Shown: one piece after another, positions 31,070-39,410 of the stretch | How the letters are laid out: the number at the start of each line of letters is the position of its first letter | Position numbering within the stretch: the first letter of the stretch is position 1 | Assembly (NCBI GenBank): GCA_016873435.1 | Contig: VGXF01000003.1 | Location: 1-64,000, forward strand | From: Nitrospira sp. | GTDB lineage: Bacteria > Nitrospirota > Nitrospiria > Nitrospirales > Nitrospiraceae | Reading direction: 5' to 3' | DNA length: 64,000 nucleotides | Program-made: the position numbers and the translations under genes | The notes under the pieces: generated by a model | Told to the model about the DNA's origin: nothing | The model's input: the letters and a program-made list of their open reading frames with translations, nothing else | The model's database searches: none

Positions 31070-31468
31070 TCAATCTGCCGCGGTGACTCCGTCCACGAAA
31101 TAGGGCGTCTCGCCGAAGCAGGCGGTCGGAAGAAACCGCAGTTCGCGATAATGGAGTATGACTTTTTTACTCAGGAGCGCGTTCATCCGCCCGGCCACGG
31201 CTTCGTCGCGCACGGTGAAGGCCCAGATCACCGGCGCCGTGCCGGGGACAGTCGTCATGGCCAGCTCGCCCTCATAGGTCTTGCACAGCCATCCCTTGCG
31301 GGAAATTTTCTGGAGGTAGCCGGCTCGATCGCCATCCGAATAGCTCCAGTTGAAGACGATGGCCAGATAGACTGCGGCCAGCAGGAGGGCCCCGATCACC
31401 AGCGCCAGTAGGATTTTTTTGACAGCGGCGAGCCAGGCGGGAAGGGGTGCAGGAGCGTCCGTCGTCAC
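31070..31468 (-). CDS. Membrane-anchored hypothetical protein
   Basis: 132 residues from GTG at 31468, with GGAG eight bases upstream. One N-terminal membrane helix (KKILLALVIGALLLAAVYLA) precedes a soluble domain with two Cys (KGWLCKTYEGELAM and PTACFGETPYFVDG). I do not recognise the family. It begins 13 bases after the leuD stop and may be cotranscribed with leuCD; the AsmA-like gene follows 27 bases later. Confidence 0.65.
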   Translation of the reverse strand: MTTDAPAPLPAWLAAVKKILLALVIGALLLAAVYLAIVFNWSYSDGDRAGYLQKISRKGWLCKTYEGELAMTTVPGTAPVIWAFTVRDEAVAGRMNALLSKKVILHYRELRFLPTACFGETPYFVDGVTAAD

Positions 31469-31481
31469 GCGGGCCTCCGGC

Positions 31482-32096
31482 TTACATGTCCGCAAAGAGC
31501 CACGGGGCCCCGGCCTTGCGCGTCTGCTCATAGGCAGCGATGGCCGCGTCGTACTGGAGACTCAGGCCGATCGCGTCCAGCCCCTTATAGAGACAGTCTT
31601 TGCGGAAGGGGTCGACGTCGAAATGATACGTCGCGCCTTGCGGCGTGGCGACCACCTGCGCGGCCAGATCCACCGTTAGCGCGTAGCCGTCCTTCGTCGC
31701 GCTGCTGAAGAGTGCCTGCACCTCATCGGCCTTCAGCACGACGGGGAGAATCCCATTCTGAAAACAGTTGTTGTAAAAGATATCCGCGAAGCTCGGCGCG
31801 ATTACACAGCGGAAACCCTGGTCAAGCAGAGCCCATGGTGCATGCTCGCGCGAGGAGCCGCAACCGAAGTTGTCGCGAGTCAATAAGATGGTGGCGTTTT
31901 CGTATTGTGCCTGGTTCAGGAAGAAATCAGGGTCGGGCGAACCGTCCTTTTTTCGGCGCCAGTCGTAGAAGAGCCCCTCGCGCAGGCCCGTGCGCTTGAT
32001 CGTCTTCAAGAACTGCTTGGGGATGATCTGGTCCGTGTCCACGTTGACCCGGTCGAGCGGCGCGACGAGGCCCGTATGCTTGGTAAAGGGCTGCAT
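31482..32096 (-). CDS. leuD: 3-isopropylmalate dehydratase small subunit
   Basis: 204 residues. It has [19 protein letters not shown] near the start and [14 protein letters not shown], the swivel-domain motif of aconitase-family small subunits. With LeuC it isomerises 2-isopropylmalate to 3-isopropylmalate in leucine synthesis. The ATG at 32096 replaces a longer frame to 32147 that lies in the inverted element between the two genes. Cytoplasmic; encoded just after leuC. Confidence 0.96.
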   Translation of the reverse strand: MQPFTKHTGLVAPLDRVNVDTDQIIPKQFLKTIKRTGLREGLFYDWRRKKDGSPDPDFFLNQAQYENATILLTRDNFGCGSSREHAPWALLDQGFRCVIAPSFADIFYNNCFQNGILPVVLKADEVQALFSSATKDGYALTVDLAAQVVATPQGATYHFDVDPFRKDCLYKGLDAIGLSLQYDAAIAAYEQTRKAGAPWLFADM

Positions 32097-32103
32097 AAAA
32101 ATT

Positions 32104-32175
32104 TTGAATTGCGCGGAGAGCTCCCGAAATCTAAATGAACAATTCAACGCTCACAATTTGCTAGCTCCAATTTCT
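32104..32175. repeat. Inverted element between leuC and leuD
   Basis: TTGAATTG (32104-32111) and CAATTCAA (32140-32147) pair perfectly. To the right, CAATT recurs at 32140, 32154 and 32168, every 14 bases, twice seven. The right end runs into the last codons of leuC. It could be a processing or attenuating stem-loop inside the leuCD transcript. Confidence 0.4.
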
Positions 32176-33564
32176 GATGTCCACGAAATGTCCTTCCACT
32201 GCGGCGGCCACGGCCATGATGGGGGACACAAGATGCGTGCGGCCGCCCGCCCCCTGCCGGCCTTCAAAGTTTCGGTTACTCGTCGAAGCGCAGCGCTCGC
32301 CGGGCTTGAGCACGTCGGCATTCATCGCCAAACACATGCTGCAGCCGGCCTCGCGCCATTCGAAGCCGGCGTCCGTGAAAATCCTGTGCAGGCCTTCCTG
32401 CTCGGCCTGCTGTTTCACGAGACCGGAGCCGGGCACGACCATCGCGTGGACGCTCTTTGCGACCTTTTTACCTTTTGCAAAGCTCGCCGCGAGGCGTAAA
32501 TCCTCAATGCGCGAGTTGGTACAGGAGCCGATGAAGACCTTATCGATATTGATTTGTGTGATCGGCTGGCTGGGCATAAGGCCCATATACTCCAGCGCGC
32601 GCTCCGTCGCCTTGCGCAATTTCTCGTCGGGCATGGTCTTGGGATCCGGGACGTTTTCGTTCACGCCGGTGACCATGCCGGGGCTGGTTCCCCACGTGAC
32701 TTGCGGCGCGATCTGTTCGGCTTTCAACTCGACCGTCGCGTCGTACGTTGCGCCCGCATCCGTCGGCAGCGCCCGCCAGGCTTCCACGGCCTTTTCCCAT
32801 AGGTCGCCCTTCGGCGCCATAGGTCGTCCCTTGACGTAGGCGGCGGTTTTCTCGTCGGGTGCCACCATGCCAGCCCGGGCGCCACCTTCGATGGACATGT
32901 TGCAGAGCGTCATTCGGCCTTCCATGGAGAGCGCCCGAATGACAGAGCCCGTATATTCGATTACGTAGCCGGTCCCGCCCGCCGTGCCGATCTTGCCGAT
33001 GATGGCGAGAATCACATCCTTGGCCGAGCAGCGCTCAGAGAGTTTTCCGTCCACGCGGATTTCCATCGTCTTGGGTTTTGTCTGTAAGAGGCATTGCGTG
33101 GCCAGCACATGCTCGACCTCGCTTGTGCCGATGCCAAAAGCCAGCGCGCCAAAGGCGCCGTGAGTGGACGTATGCGAATCGCCGCAGACGATCGTCATGC
33201 CGGGCAATGTAAAGCCTTGCTCCGGCCCGATCACGTGGACGATGCCCTGGCGGGCGTCGCTCATCGTAAAAATGGTGATGCCGAAGTCCTTGCAGTTTTC
33301 TTCCAGCGTCCGGATCTGCTTGGCGCTGACAGGATCGGCGATGCCGAGTTTTCGGTTCGTCGTCGGGACATTGTGATCGGGCACCGCGAGCGTGGCGCCG
33401 GGACGGCGCGGCTTGCGGCCCGCGAGTTTCAGTCCCTCGAAAGCCTGCGGGGACGTGACTTCATGCACGAGCTGCCGGTCTATGTAGAGCAGCGTCGTGC
33501 CATCCGGCTCCGTGCGGACGACGTGGGCGTTCCAGATTTTTTCGAAGAGGGTCTGCCCGGCCAT
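32161..33564 (-). CDS. leuC: 3-isopropylmalate dehydratase large subunit
   Basis: 467 residues. The iron-sulfur ligands are in IGSCTNSR and in GCSMCLAMN, and the active-site region includes [20 protein letters not shown]. It forms the catalytic half of isopropylmalate isomerase with LeuD. ATG at 33564 ([16 protein letters not shown]) is supported by homology of the N-terminus to LeuC proteins. It is the first gene of leuCD. No other leu gene is in the window. Confidence 0.97.
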   Translation of the reverse strand: MAGQTLFEKIWNAHVVRTEPDGTTLLYIDRQLVHEVTSPQAFEGLKLAGRKPRRPGATLAVPDHNVPTTNRKLGIADPVSAKQIRTLEENCKDFGITIFTMSDARQGIVHVIGPEQGFTLPGMTIVCGDSHTSTHGAFGALAFGIGTSEVEHVLATQCLLQTKPKTMEIRVDGKLSERCSAKDVILAIIGKIGTAGGTGYVIEYTGSVIRALSMEGRMTLCNMSIEGGARAGMVAPDEKTAAYVKGRPMAPKGDLWEKAVEAWRALPTDAGATYDATVELKAEQIAPQVTWGTSPGMVTGVNENVPDPKTMPDEKLRKATERALEYMGLMPSQPITQINIDKVFIGSCTNSRIEDLRLAASFAKGKKVAKSVHAMVVPGSGLVKQQAEQEGLHRIFTDAGFEWREAGCSMCLAMNADVLKPGERCASTSNRNFEGRQGAGGRTHLVSPIMAVAAAVEGHFVDIRNWS

Positions 33565-33593
33565 CAACTCACTCCATCTCCAACAAGGGCCGC

Positions 33594-33623
33594 AGTATAA
33601 CAGGTTCGTCTCGCGCTTCGAAA
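33594..33623 (-). promoter_or_regulatory. Possible leuCD promoter
   Basis: On the minus strand, TTTCGA (33618-33623) and TATACT (33594-33599) are 18 bases apart; TATACT is a good -10 hexamer and is preceded by CTGT. It lies about 30 bases upstream of the leuC ATG, leaving little room for a leader peptide. Confidence 0.35.
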
Positions 33624-33780
33624 GCAGGGCGACCGGGGGCGGGATCAGCAAGCGGACCGGGCTGCACGCACCGTCAGCCTCTCGCAACATTGCGGACCCG
33701 ATCAAAGTTATACCGGGAGAAGGAACGAAAATGTTGCTCAACACTTAGCAGCAGCAGCCTTCCGCGTGGTATTCGACGCC

Positions 33781-33810
33781 GTGACACGGCGCTGTGCGTG
33801 GACGTGTCAC
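33781..33810. other. Hairpin in the selO-leuC gap
   Basis: GTGACACG (33781-33788) and CGTGTCAC (33803-33810) form a perfect eight-pair stem with a 14-base loop. It lies in the 314-base gap downstream of selO, where no gene is seen. It lacks a T-run, so it is not a clear intrinsic terminator. Confidence 0.4.
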
Positions 33811-33878
33811 ACGCGGGCCAGCATCGAACGGCTAGCAGTGAAGCGGGCCTCTGCACGCTGCCGTTCTTGTCACCCGAC

Positions 33879-35345
33879 TCAGGACGAGCAACTGACGCTG
33901 ATGGTCTTGGCCCAGTCCGGCGGTATCGCGGCGTAGGCCTCCATTTCCGGCTGTTGGTCGAAGGGCCGCGCGAGGAGCTGACGCAGACGATCAATCTCGG
34001 CATAGTCCCTCTGGTACGCCCGCTCGATGGCAACCTGCGCCAGGTAATTGCGCAGGACATATTTGGGATTAGCCCGATCCATGCGGGGCCGACGCTCCGC
34101 ATCACGGCTGCCCTCGGTATGCAAGCGCGCTTTGTACCGAGCTGCCCAGCGATCAAACCCTGCACGATCCAGAAAGAAATCGCGGAGCGTCTCATTTCGC
34201 TCGTCCGGACCACTCGCAAATCCGCCCAGCGTCCGGAAGAAGATCGTGTAATCCGATCGGCTCGCGGCCAGGAGGCGCAGTAAGTCGCCCACCAGGACCT
34301 CATCGTCCAGCTTCGCCTCCTGCAGCCCCAGCTTCGCCCGCATCAAGTCTAAGTACCGTTCGGCGAAGGCGGTTTCGTAGGCCGTCAGCGTATCCTGCTC
34401 CTGCTCTGGCGTGATCAGCGACGAGAGCGCCTGACCGAGGCAACGCAGGTTGAAGTAGCCGATGTCGGGCTGGTTCCGGAACGCATACCGGCCATGGTGA
34501 TCGGAATGATTGCAGATGAAGCCCGGATCGTAGGCGTCCATAAAGCCGAACGGACCGTAATCCAGCGTGAGCCCGACGATGGACATGTTGTCGCTGTTCA
34601 TGACGCCATGTGCCCAGCCGACGGCCTGCCACCCGGCGATCAGCCGCGCGGTGCGGGCGGCGACCTCGCGAAAGAAGCGCGGGTACTTCTCGTCGGCTTG
34701 CTCGAGATGCGGATAGAATTGGGTGATCACGTAGTCCGCGAGTTGCCGGACGTGATCGGGCTGCCGCCAAGCGAAAAAGGTCTGAAACGATCCGAATCGC
34801 ACGTGTGTGGGCGCCATACGAAGCAACATGGCGCCGGGCTCAGGTCGCTCCCGCAATACCGCTTCGTCACCCGCCACAATGCAGAGCGACCGCGTCGTCG
34901 GAATGCCGAGGCCGTGCATGGCCTCGCCGCAAAGATATTCGCGAATCGTGGAACGCAGGACGGCGCGGCCGTCGCCGTCGCGCGAGAACGGCGTGTGCCC
35001 AGCGCCCTTCAGATGTAAATCCCACTTCTCGCCTCGGCTGTTGCGAACTTCTCCAAGCAGCAGTGCCCGCCCATCGCCCAGCCGGCCGGCAAAGATCCCG
35101 AACTGGTGGCCTGAGTAGATCATGGCCACCGGCTCGCTGCCGGGGATCAAGAGATTGCCCCCGAACACCCCGGCGAACTCGGGCCGTTTCGCCTCGTCCT
35201 GGTCAAGATCGATCAACGCGGCCGCATCTGGATTGAAGCTGACGAGGTGTGGATTCGACAGCGGGGTCGGTTCGACTTTCGCGTAGAACGCGCTGGGCAG
35301 CCGGGCATAGGTATTGTCGAAGGACAGCTCTTCCAGTTTGGCCAT
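33879..35345 (-). CDS. selO: Protein adenylyltransferase SelO (YdiU family)
   Basis: 488 residues of the pseudokinase-like SelO family. Family stretches include AMIYSGHQFGIFAGRLGDGRA, LHLKGAGHTPFSRDGDGRA in parts, HGVMNSDNMSIVGLTLDYGPFGF and the C-terminal SCSS. SelO transfers AMP from ATP to Ser, Thr or Tyr of proteins, linked to redox stress. Animal homologues end in Cys-Sec-Ser; here the equivalent is Cys-Ser-Ser, as in other bacteria. ATG at 35345 is used; the longer frame has no homology. Usually cytoplasmic. Confidence 0.95.
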   Translation of the reverse strand: MAKLEELSFDNTYARLPSAFYAKVEPTPLSNPHLVSFNPDAAALIDLDQDEAKRPEFAGVFGGNLLIPGSEPVAMIYSGHQFGIFAGRLGDGRALLLGEVRNSRGEKWDLHLKGAGHTPFSRDGDGRAVLRSTIREYLCGEAMHGLGIPTTRSLCIVAGDEAVLRERPEPGAMLLRMAPTHVRFGSFQTFFAWRQPDHVRQLADYVITQFYPHLEQADEKYPRFFREVAARTARLIAGWQAVGWAHGVMNSDNMSIVGLTLDYGPFGFMDAYDPGFICNHSDHHGRYAFRNQPDIGYFNLRCLGQALSSLITPEQEQDTLTAYETAFAERYLDLMRAKLGLQEAKLDDEVLVGDLLRLLAASRSDYTIFFRTLGGFASGPDERNETLRDFFLDRAGFDRWAARYKARLHTEGSRDAERRPRMDRANPKYVLRNYLAQVAIERAYQRDYAEIDRLRQLLARPFDQQPEMEAYAAIPPDWAKTISVSCSS

Positions 35346-35513
35346 GGCGCATGATCGCACGGGGTTCCCACGCCGGGCAACTGGCCCGTGTGTCGGCGTC
35401 CCAGCCCGACGCGCCGATGACGAGCGCCAGGGCCATGACGAACAAAGCGATGGTTTGCAGAAGGTGTCATGCAGCAAGACAGGCGGGCAATATAGCTTTC
35501 GGGTCGGGGAAAA

Positions 35514-36290
35514 CTAGACGGAGAATTCGGCCCAAAGAAACGTGTGGTCCGAGGCGTTCGGCTGTCTGCGCGGTTCGACGTCCACGCCGGCCTTCATGCA
35601 TTTCTCGGCCAGAGGTGCAGTGGCCAGGATGTGGTCGATGCGCCAACCGCGGTTGTTTTCCAGCGCATTGGGTGCGCGGTAGTCCCAGAACGTGAATTGC
35701 TGTGTATTGGGATGGAGTTTGCGGTACGCGTCCACGAACCCCCAGCCCACCGTTTCCTTGTAGGCGTTTCGCACATCTTCATGGAAGCAGACGTGGGTGA
35801 GGTGCTTGTCCGGGCTGTGTACGTCCACTGGCTCCGGCGCCACGTTCATGTCTCCGCACCAGATGGCCGGCTTTTTGGGGGATAGGTGTTTCGCGAAATA
35901 GTTCCGCAGCCGTTTGTACCAGGCGAGCTTGTACTGGTACTTGGGCGAATCGATCTCGAAGCCCTGTGGAATGTAAGTGTTAACGATGGGGACCCCGCGA
36001 ATCACCGCGCGAATGAGCCGGAATTCGTCCGGATCCCCGTTGTCGACGTCCAGTCCGTAAGCGACGGACTCCGGTTGCTCCCGGCTGAAGATGGCCACGC
36101 CGTTGTAGGCTTTCATGCCGCGGAAGGCAATGTGGTATCCCGATGGTTGCAGCGCGAGCAGTGGAAAGTCCGCGTCCTGCACCTTTGTCTCCTGCAGGCA
36201 GAGGACATCCGGTTTGTGTGACTCGAGCCAGGCAAGAACCGTGTCCACACGCTTGCGGATTGAATTGACGTTGTAGGTGGCGATCTTCAT
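35514..36290 (-). CDS. xth: Exodeoxyribonuclease III (AP endonuclease)
   Basis: 258 residues, normal for the ExoIII family. The active site is visible: N and E in ATYNVNSIRKR and LCLQETK, Tyr in NTYIPQG, Asp/Asn in WCGDMNVAPEPVDV, and Asp-His in GWRIDHILA and ASDHTFLWAEF. It cleaves DNA at abasic sites and digests 3' ends during base excision repair. The start is ATG at 36290 (MKIATYNVNS); the long upstream frame is not coding. Confidence 0.96.
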   Translation of the reverse strand: MKIATYNVNSIRKRVDTVLAWLESHKPDVLCLQETKVQDADFPLLALQPSGYHIAFRGMKAYNGVAIFSREQPESVAYGLDVDNGDPDEFRLIRAVIRGVPIVNTYIPQGFEIDSPKYQYKLAWYKRLRNYFAKHLSPKKPAIWCGDMNVAPEPVDVHSPDKHLTHVCFHEDVRNAYKETVGWGFVDAYRKLHPNTQQFTFWDYRAPNALENNRGWRIDHILATAPLAEKCMKAGVDVEPRRQPNASDHTFLWAEFSV

Positions 36291-36525
36291 GCGCGGCACG
36301 GTCCAAATGGCATGGCGCCAGACGGAGCATAACACGGTGAGGTCGACATGTCTTGCTCGCCTTTGAGCTCTTGACTGCGTACAATGGGCGTCCACTGGGC
36401 GCACAAGCGCATTCCGGTCCGGCTGTAGCTGGCCTTTTTGACGGATCGGCCTGAGTTCCACCGGTCGGCGCGGGACGACCACTGGCTGGCGGCTGATCTC
36501 CGGTCGCAGGGCATCGAGAAGGACC

Positions 36526-36774
36526 ATGTCCGATCCCATCTTGCAATTGAGACAAAGTGCGACGATCGCCCGCGTGGTCGGCGTCATGACCATCGCGTTA
36601 GGGTTCATGGCGGGGATGCAGGGGCTGGACGACCCGGGGTCGGGCTGGCTGCCAACGGCCCAAGGCCTCATCGTCACCGGCCTGCTCGCGCAGGGCTACG
36701 CGCTCTGGTGTACGATCCGGTGGAAGCGCGAACGGGCTGAACAGGAAGGGCAGAAACCCCGCGAGGATCGCTAA
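36526..36774 (+). CDS. Small membrane protein (82 aa)
   Basis: 82 residues with two hydrophobic segments (ARVVGVMTIALGFMAGMQGL and QGLIVTGLLAQGYALWCTI) and a basic, acidic-tipped tail. No family recognised. A purine-rich GAGAAGGA precedes the ATG. The 235-base gap before it shows no gene. Confidence 0.55.
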   Translation: MSDPILQLRQSATIARVVGVMTIALGFMAGMQGLDDPGSGWLPTAQGLIVTGLLAQGYALWCTIRWKRERAEQEGQKPREDR

Positions 36775-36865
36775 AGATGGCGGGGCTACTTGAGGGCCGG
36801 GAACCATTCGTCCCGGGGTGCCGAGCCCGATACCGTTCCGGGGCTCGACGCCGTGCTAATGCTGT

Positions 36866-37189
36866 TCAAGGTGTGCGCCGGTCGATGCCGAATCGGGGCG
36901 AGGCCACGCCTTCACTGTGGCAAACGGGACAGCGGCTGGGCGTGGTCAGGCGGATGCGGTCGCGAAAGACGAACCCGCAGTCGTGGCAGACGGAGGGCTC
37001 CAGCATAAAGCGGCGCGTCCGGTCTTTGGCGAGCGAGCGGACGACGTGAACCAGGTGCTCTTCGATCTGCCGTTCCGGCGCCCCGATCAGTTCGGCCAGT
37101 TCGCGGGCGGAATAGCGTACGCCGGTCAGCACCTGCATCAACTGTTGCCGGACGGTCAGTGAAGGTGCGGGCTGGGCGTTGTCGGCCAT
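36866..37189 (-). CDS. Predicted transcriptional regulator with zinc ribbon
   Basis: 107 residues. The N-terminal half is a winged-helix-like segment (LTVRQQLMQVLTGVRYSARE, then ELIGAPERQIEEHLVHV); the C-terminal half is a zinc ribbon with CHDCGFVFRDR and SRCPVCHSEG. This architecture fits the COG3357 group of predicted regulators. ATG at 37189 is preferred over the frame to 37300. It is divergent from the TPR lipoprotein gene, 22 bases apart, so it may control that gene. Confidence 0.75.
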   Translation of the reverse strand: MADNAQPAPSLTVRQQLMQVLTGVRYSARELAELIGAPERQIEEHLVHVVRSLAKDRTRRFMLEPSVCHDCGFVFRDRIRLTTPSRCPVCHSEGVASPRFGIDRRTP

Positions 37190-37211
37190 GGGAGTATCGT
37201 AGGCGCGCAGG

Positions 37212-37919
37212 ATGGGGGAAACCAAGGGAAAATTTCGCGCGGTCACGGGTGCACTGCTGCTTCTGGCGGGGTGCAGCCAGCCGTCGTGGGAGGAGGCCAT
37301 GGTGGCCGGGCAGCAAGCCGTCGAGCAGGCGCGCTACAGCGACGCACAGCGGATTTTCTCCTCAGCTGTGGTCAAGGCGGAGGCCTTTGGATTTGACGAC
37401 AAGCGGGTCGCACAGGCCCTGTCCGCGCTGGCGCAGGCCTATGCGGCCCAGAACAAGAATGCCGAAGCGGAGCCGGCCTACCTCCGGGCGCTGAAGATCT
37501 ATCAGGCGGTTCATGGCGAGACGCATCCGGACGTGGCGGCAACGCTCAACAATCTCGGCGTGCTCTATCGTCGGCACGGCCAGTACGCCGACGGGGAGCC
37601 GCTGCTGGTCCGGGCCGTGGCGATCAAGGAGAAGGTCTTCGGCCCGGAACATCTAGAGACGGCGCTCACGCTAAGAAATCTGGCACAGCTCTATGCGAGC
37701 CAGAGCCGGTTCGCGCAGGCCGAGCCGCTGTTCGGCCGCATCACTGCCATTCGCGAAAAGGTCCAGGGTCCATCCCATCCGGATGTCGCCCGAAGTCTCG
37801 ATGAGCATGCCATGCTGCTGCGGCAGATGGGGCGTGAAAAAGAAGCCGTACCGCTCGAACTCCGCTCACAGGCTATTCTAACCGGCTTTCCCAAAAGCTC
37901 CCCATCATCCAAGGGGTGA
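37212..37919 (+). CDS. TPR-repeat lipoprotein
   Basis: 235 residues. The N-terminus has a signal with lipobox LLAGC. Four or five TPR units of the Kinesin-light-chain type follow, such as VAATLNNLGVLYRRHGQYADGEPL and ETALTLRNLAQLYASQSRFAQ cut short. It would be an acylated periplasmic or outer-membrane adaptor. It is divergent from the zinc-ribbon regulator. The role is unknown. Confidence 0.8.
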   Translation: MGETKGKFRAVTGALLLLAGCSQPSWEEAMVAGQQAVEQARYSDAQRIFSSAVVKAEAFGFDDKRVAQALSALAQAYAAQNKNAEAEPAYLRALKIYQAVHGETHPDVAATLNNLGVLYRRHGQYADGEPLLVRAVAIKEKVFGPEHLETALTLRNLAQLYASQSRFAQAEPLFGRITAIREKVQGPSHPDVARSLDEHAMLLRQMGREKEAVPLELRSQAILTGFPKSSPSSKG

Positions 37920-37978
37920 GCGTTTCAAGCCTTTGAATTTAGAATCAAACACTTCGCGTGCGGAGGCTCCATGCGTCA

Positions 37979-38497
37979 ATGATACGCCCTTGTAGTTTAG
38001 TCATACTGCTCTCACTAGGAATCGTTGCTTGTGCAACGCCCGCTCCGCGCTCATCGTCCCTTCCCGTCACACCAGAGGCCACTTTTCGAGCAACCGTGGC
38101 GAGCGTTCACGATGGGGATACCGTCACGGTCTCGGCCAACGGGTCCCTACAAAAGATTCGCCTCAACGGCATTGATTGCCCTGAAACCGATCAACCCTGG
38201 GGACCACAGGCGACCGAGTTCACCAGGGGGCTTGCAGATAAGCAAGAAGTGATAGTCACAGATTTTGGGCGGGACAAGTACCAACGCATCATTGGACTGA
38301 TTACTCTTACTGATGGACGCAATCTCAATCAGGAATTAGTTCGGCAGGGGTTTTGTTGGTGGTACCAGAAGTATGCACAGAGCGACGCAGTTTTGAAACA
38401 GTTAGAACGCCAAGCGCGGGACGCCAAGCGCGGGCTCTGGATTGATGCCAACCCCATCCCGCCGTGGGACTGGCGACGGAAGAATAATTACAAATAG
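37979..38497 (+). CDS. Secreted/lipoprotein thermonuclease-like (SNase) protein
   Basis: 172 residues. A lipoprotein-type signal ends in LGIVAC. The SNase domain follows with SVHDGDTVTV, IRLNGIDCPE and DKYQRIIG. The Arg-Glu-Arg catalytic set of staphylococcal nuclease is present (R in IRL, E in CPE, R in YQR). It would cut DNA or RNA outside the cytoplasm. I chose ATG at 37979, with GGAGG 12 bases upstream, over GTG at 37958. A WDWRRKNNYK end is typical of this family. Base composition is lower in GC than its neighbours. Confidence 0.85.
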   Translation: MIRPCSLVILLSLGIVACATPAPRSSSLPVTPEATFRATVASVHDGDTVTVSANGSLQKIRLNGIDCPETDQPWGPQATEFTRGLADKQEVIVTDFGRDKYQRIIGLITLTDGRNLNQELVRQGFCWWYQKYAQSDAVLKQLERQARDAKRGLWIDANPIPPWDWRRKNNYK

Positions 38498-38558
38498 CCC
38501 CTTTATTGTATGCTTGTCCCGGCTCGTTTTCTCGTAAACTCTTCTTGGAGGGTGACCT

Positions 38559-39062
38559 ATGAATCCTCGTTATCTGCTTCTCGCCATTACTCTATTCGCA
38601 GCGAGTGGCTTTCCGAATGCCTCATGGTCGGAAGAGTCTCCCGCGGTCAAACATCTCAGAACACTATGCGACCGAGGCGATGCGACAGCGTGTACCAGTG
38701 TGGGTGTGATGCACAAACTTGAAAAAAGCGTAGGCGTCACACAAGACTCGATACAGGCGGCAGCGGTGTATCGTAAAGCGTGTGACGGAGGCGATGCGGA
38801 AGGGTGCACCTTACTGGGGCTGATGTATGAAAAAGGCACAGGCGTCACACAAGATTCGTTTCAGGCGGTAGCGCTGTTTCGCAAAGCGTGCGACGGAGGA
38901 TTTGCAGCGGGGTGTATTTTAGTTGGTACGATGTACGAATATGGATATGGGAAAGGCGTCAGACAAAGCAACTCAGACGCACTGGATTATTACGATAAAG
39001 CGTGCGACAAGATGTATGAGGCAGGGTGCGAGAACTACACACGATTGAAGAAGAAAAAGTGA
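38559..39062 (+). CDS. Sel1-repeat (Hcp-like) secreted protein
   Basis: 167 residues with a signal peptide (MNPRYLLLAITLFAASGFPNA). Four Sel1-like units follow, each with a Cys pair spaced as in HcpA of Helicobacter, e.g. ACDGGDAEGC and ACDGGFAAGC, that would form disulfides linking the helices. Family members are secreted and bind partners through the solenoid; some bind penicillin weakly. Strong AGGGTGA precedes the ATG. GC content is lower than average, and it is followed at once by a broken lipoprotein frame. Confidence 0.85.
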   Translation: MNPRYLLLAITLFAASGFPNASWSEESPAVKHLRTLCDRGDATACTSVGVMHKLEKSVGVTQDSIQAAAVYRKACDGGDAEGCTLLGLMYEKGTGVTQDSFQAVALFRKACDGGFAAGCILVGTMYEYGYGKGVRQSNSDALDYYDKACDKMYEAGCENYTRLKKKK

Positions 39063-39072
39063 CTTGCTTCAA

Positions 39073-39224
39073 ATGCGTTTTTCGCGCTGACTGTTTTGCC
39101 CCTCTTTTGGGGCGGCGCCTGTCATTCTCAGTACGGCAGCATTTATGGAACGGCTGCTTTAGGAACCCGTACGGAGCCCACACCAAGAACTTCTCCTGTC
39201 GTAACGGTTACGGTGTCGAATTAA
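39073..39224 (+). pseudogene. Small lipoprotein gene with a probable -1 frameshift
   Basis: ATG at 39073 is followed by CG and five T's (39078-39082), after which the frame stops at TGA. Adding one T would give MRFFALTVLPLFWGGAC, a textbook lipoprotein signal, continuing HSQYGSIYGTAALGTRTEPT to a natural stop at 39222-39224. In the intact reading frame there is no start codon after the Sel1 stop. It may be a pseudogene, a phase-variable homopolymer switch or a sequencing error. The rest of the gap to murJ (39225-39410) shows nothing. Confidence 0.5.
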
Positions 39225-39410
39225 TTTCTACCGCTTTATCTCCAATGCCAGCGTATGATCCAATCACAATGGTATCGATCCTCAATAGACTTCCAATTTT
39301 CTTTGCTGCCGCGGGCCTGGTTTAAAGAGGGGCGGTCAGCCCATCAACGATACACCAGACCCGGACCGCGCCCGTAGACTCCCCCTGCCGCTTTAGTTAC
39401 AATCCGGCCG

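Noticed and set aside
39026-39325. 99-codon frame after the Sel1 gene
   Set aside because: It overlaps the Sel1 end and crosses the lipoprotein frame in another phase; composition does not look coding.
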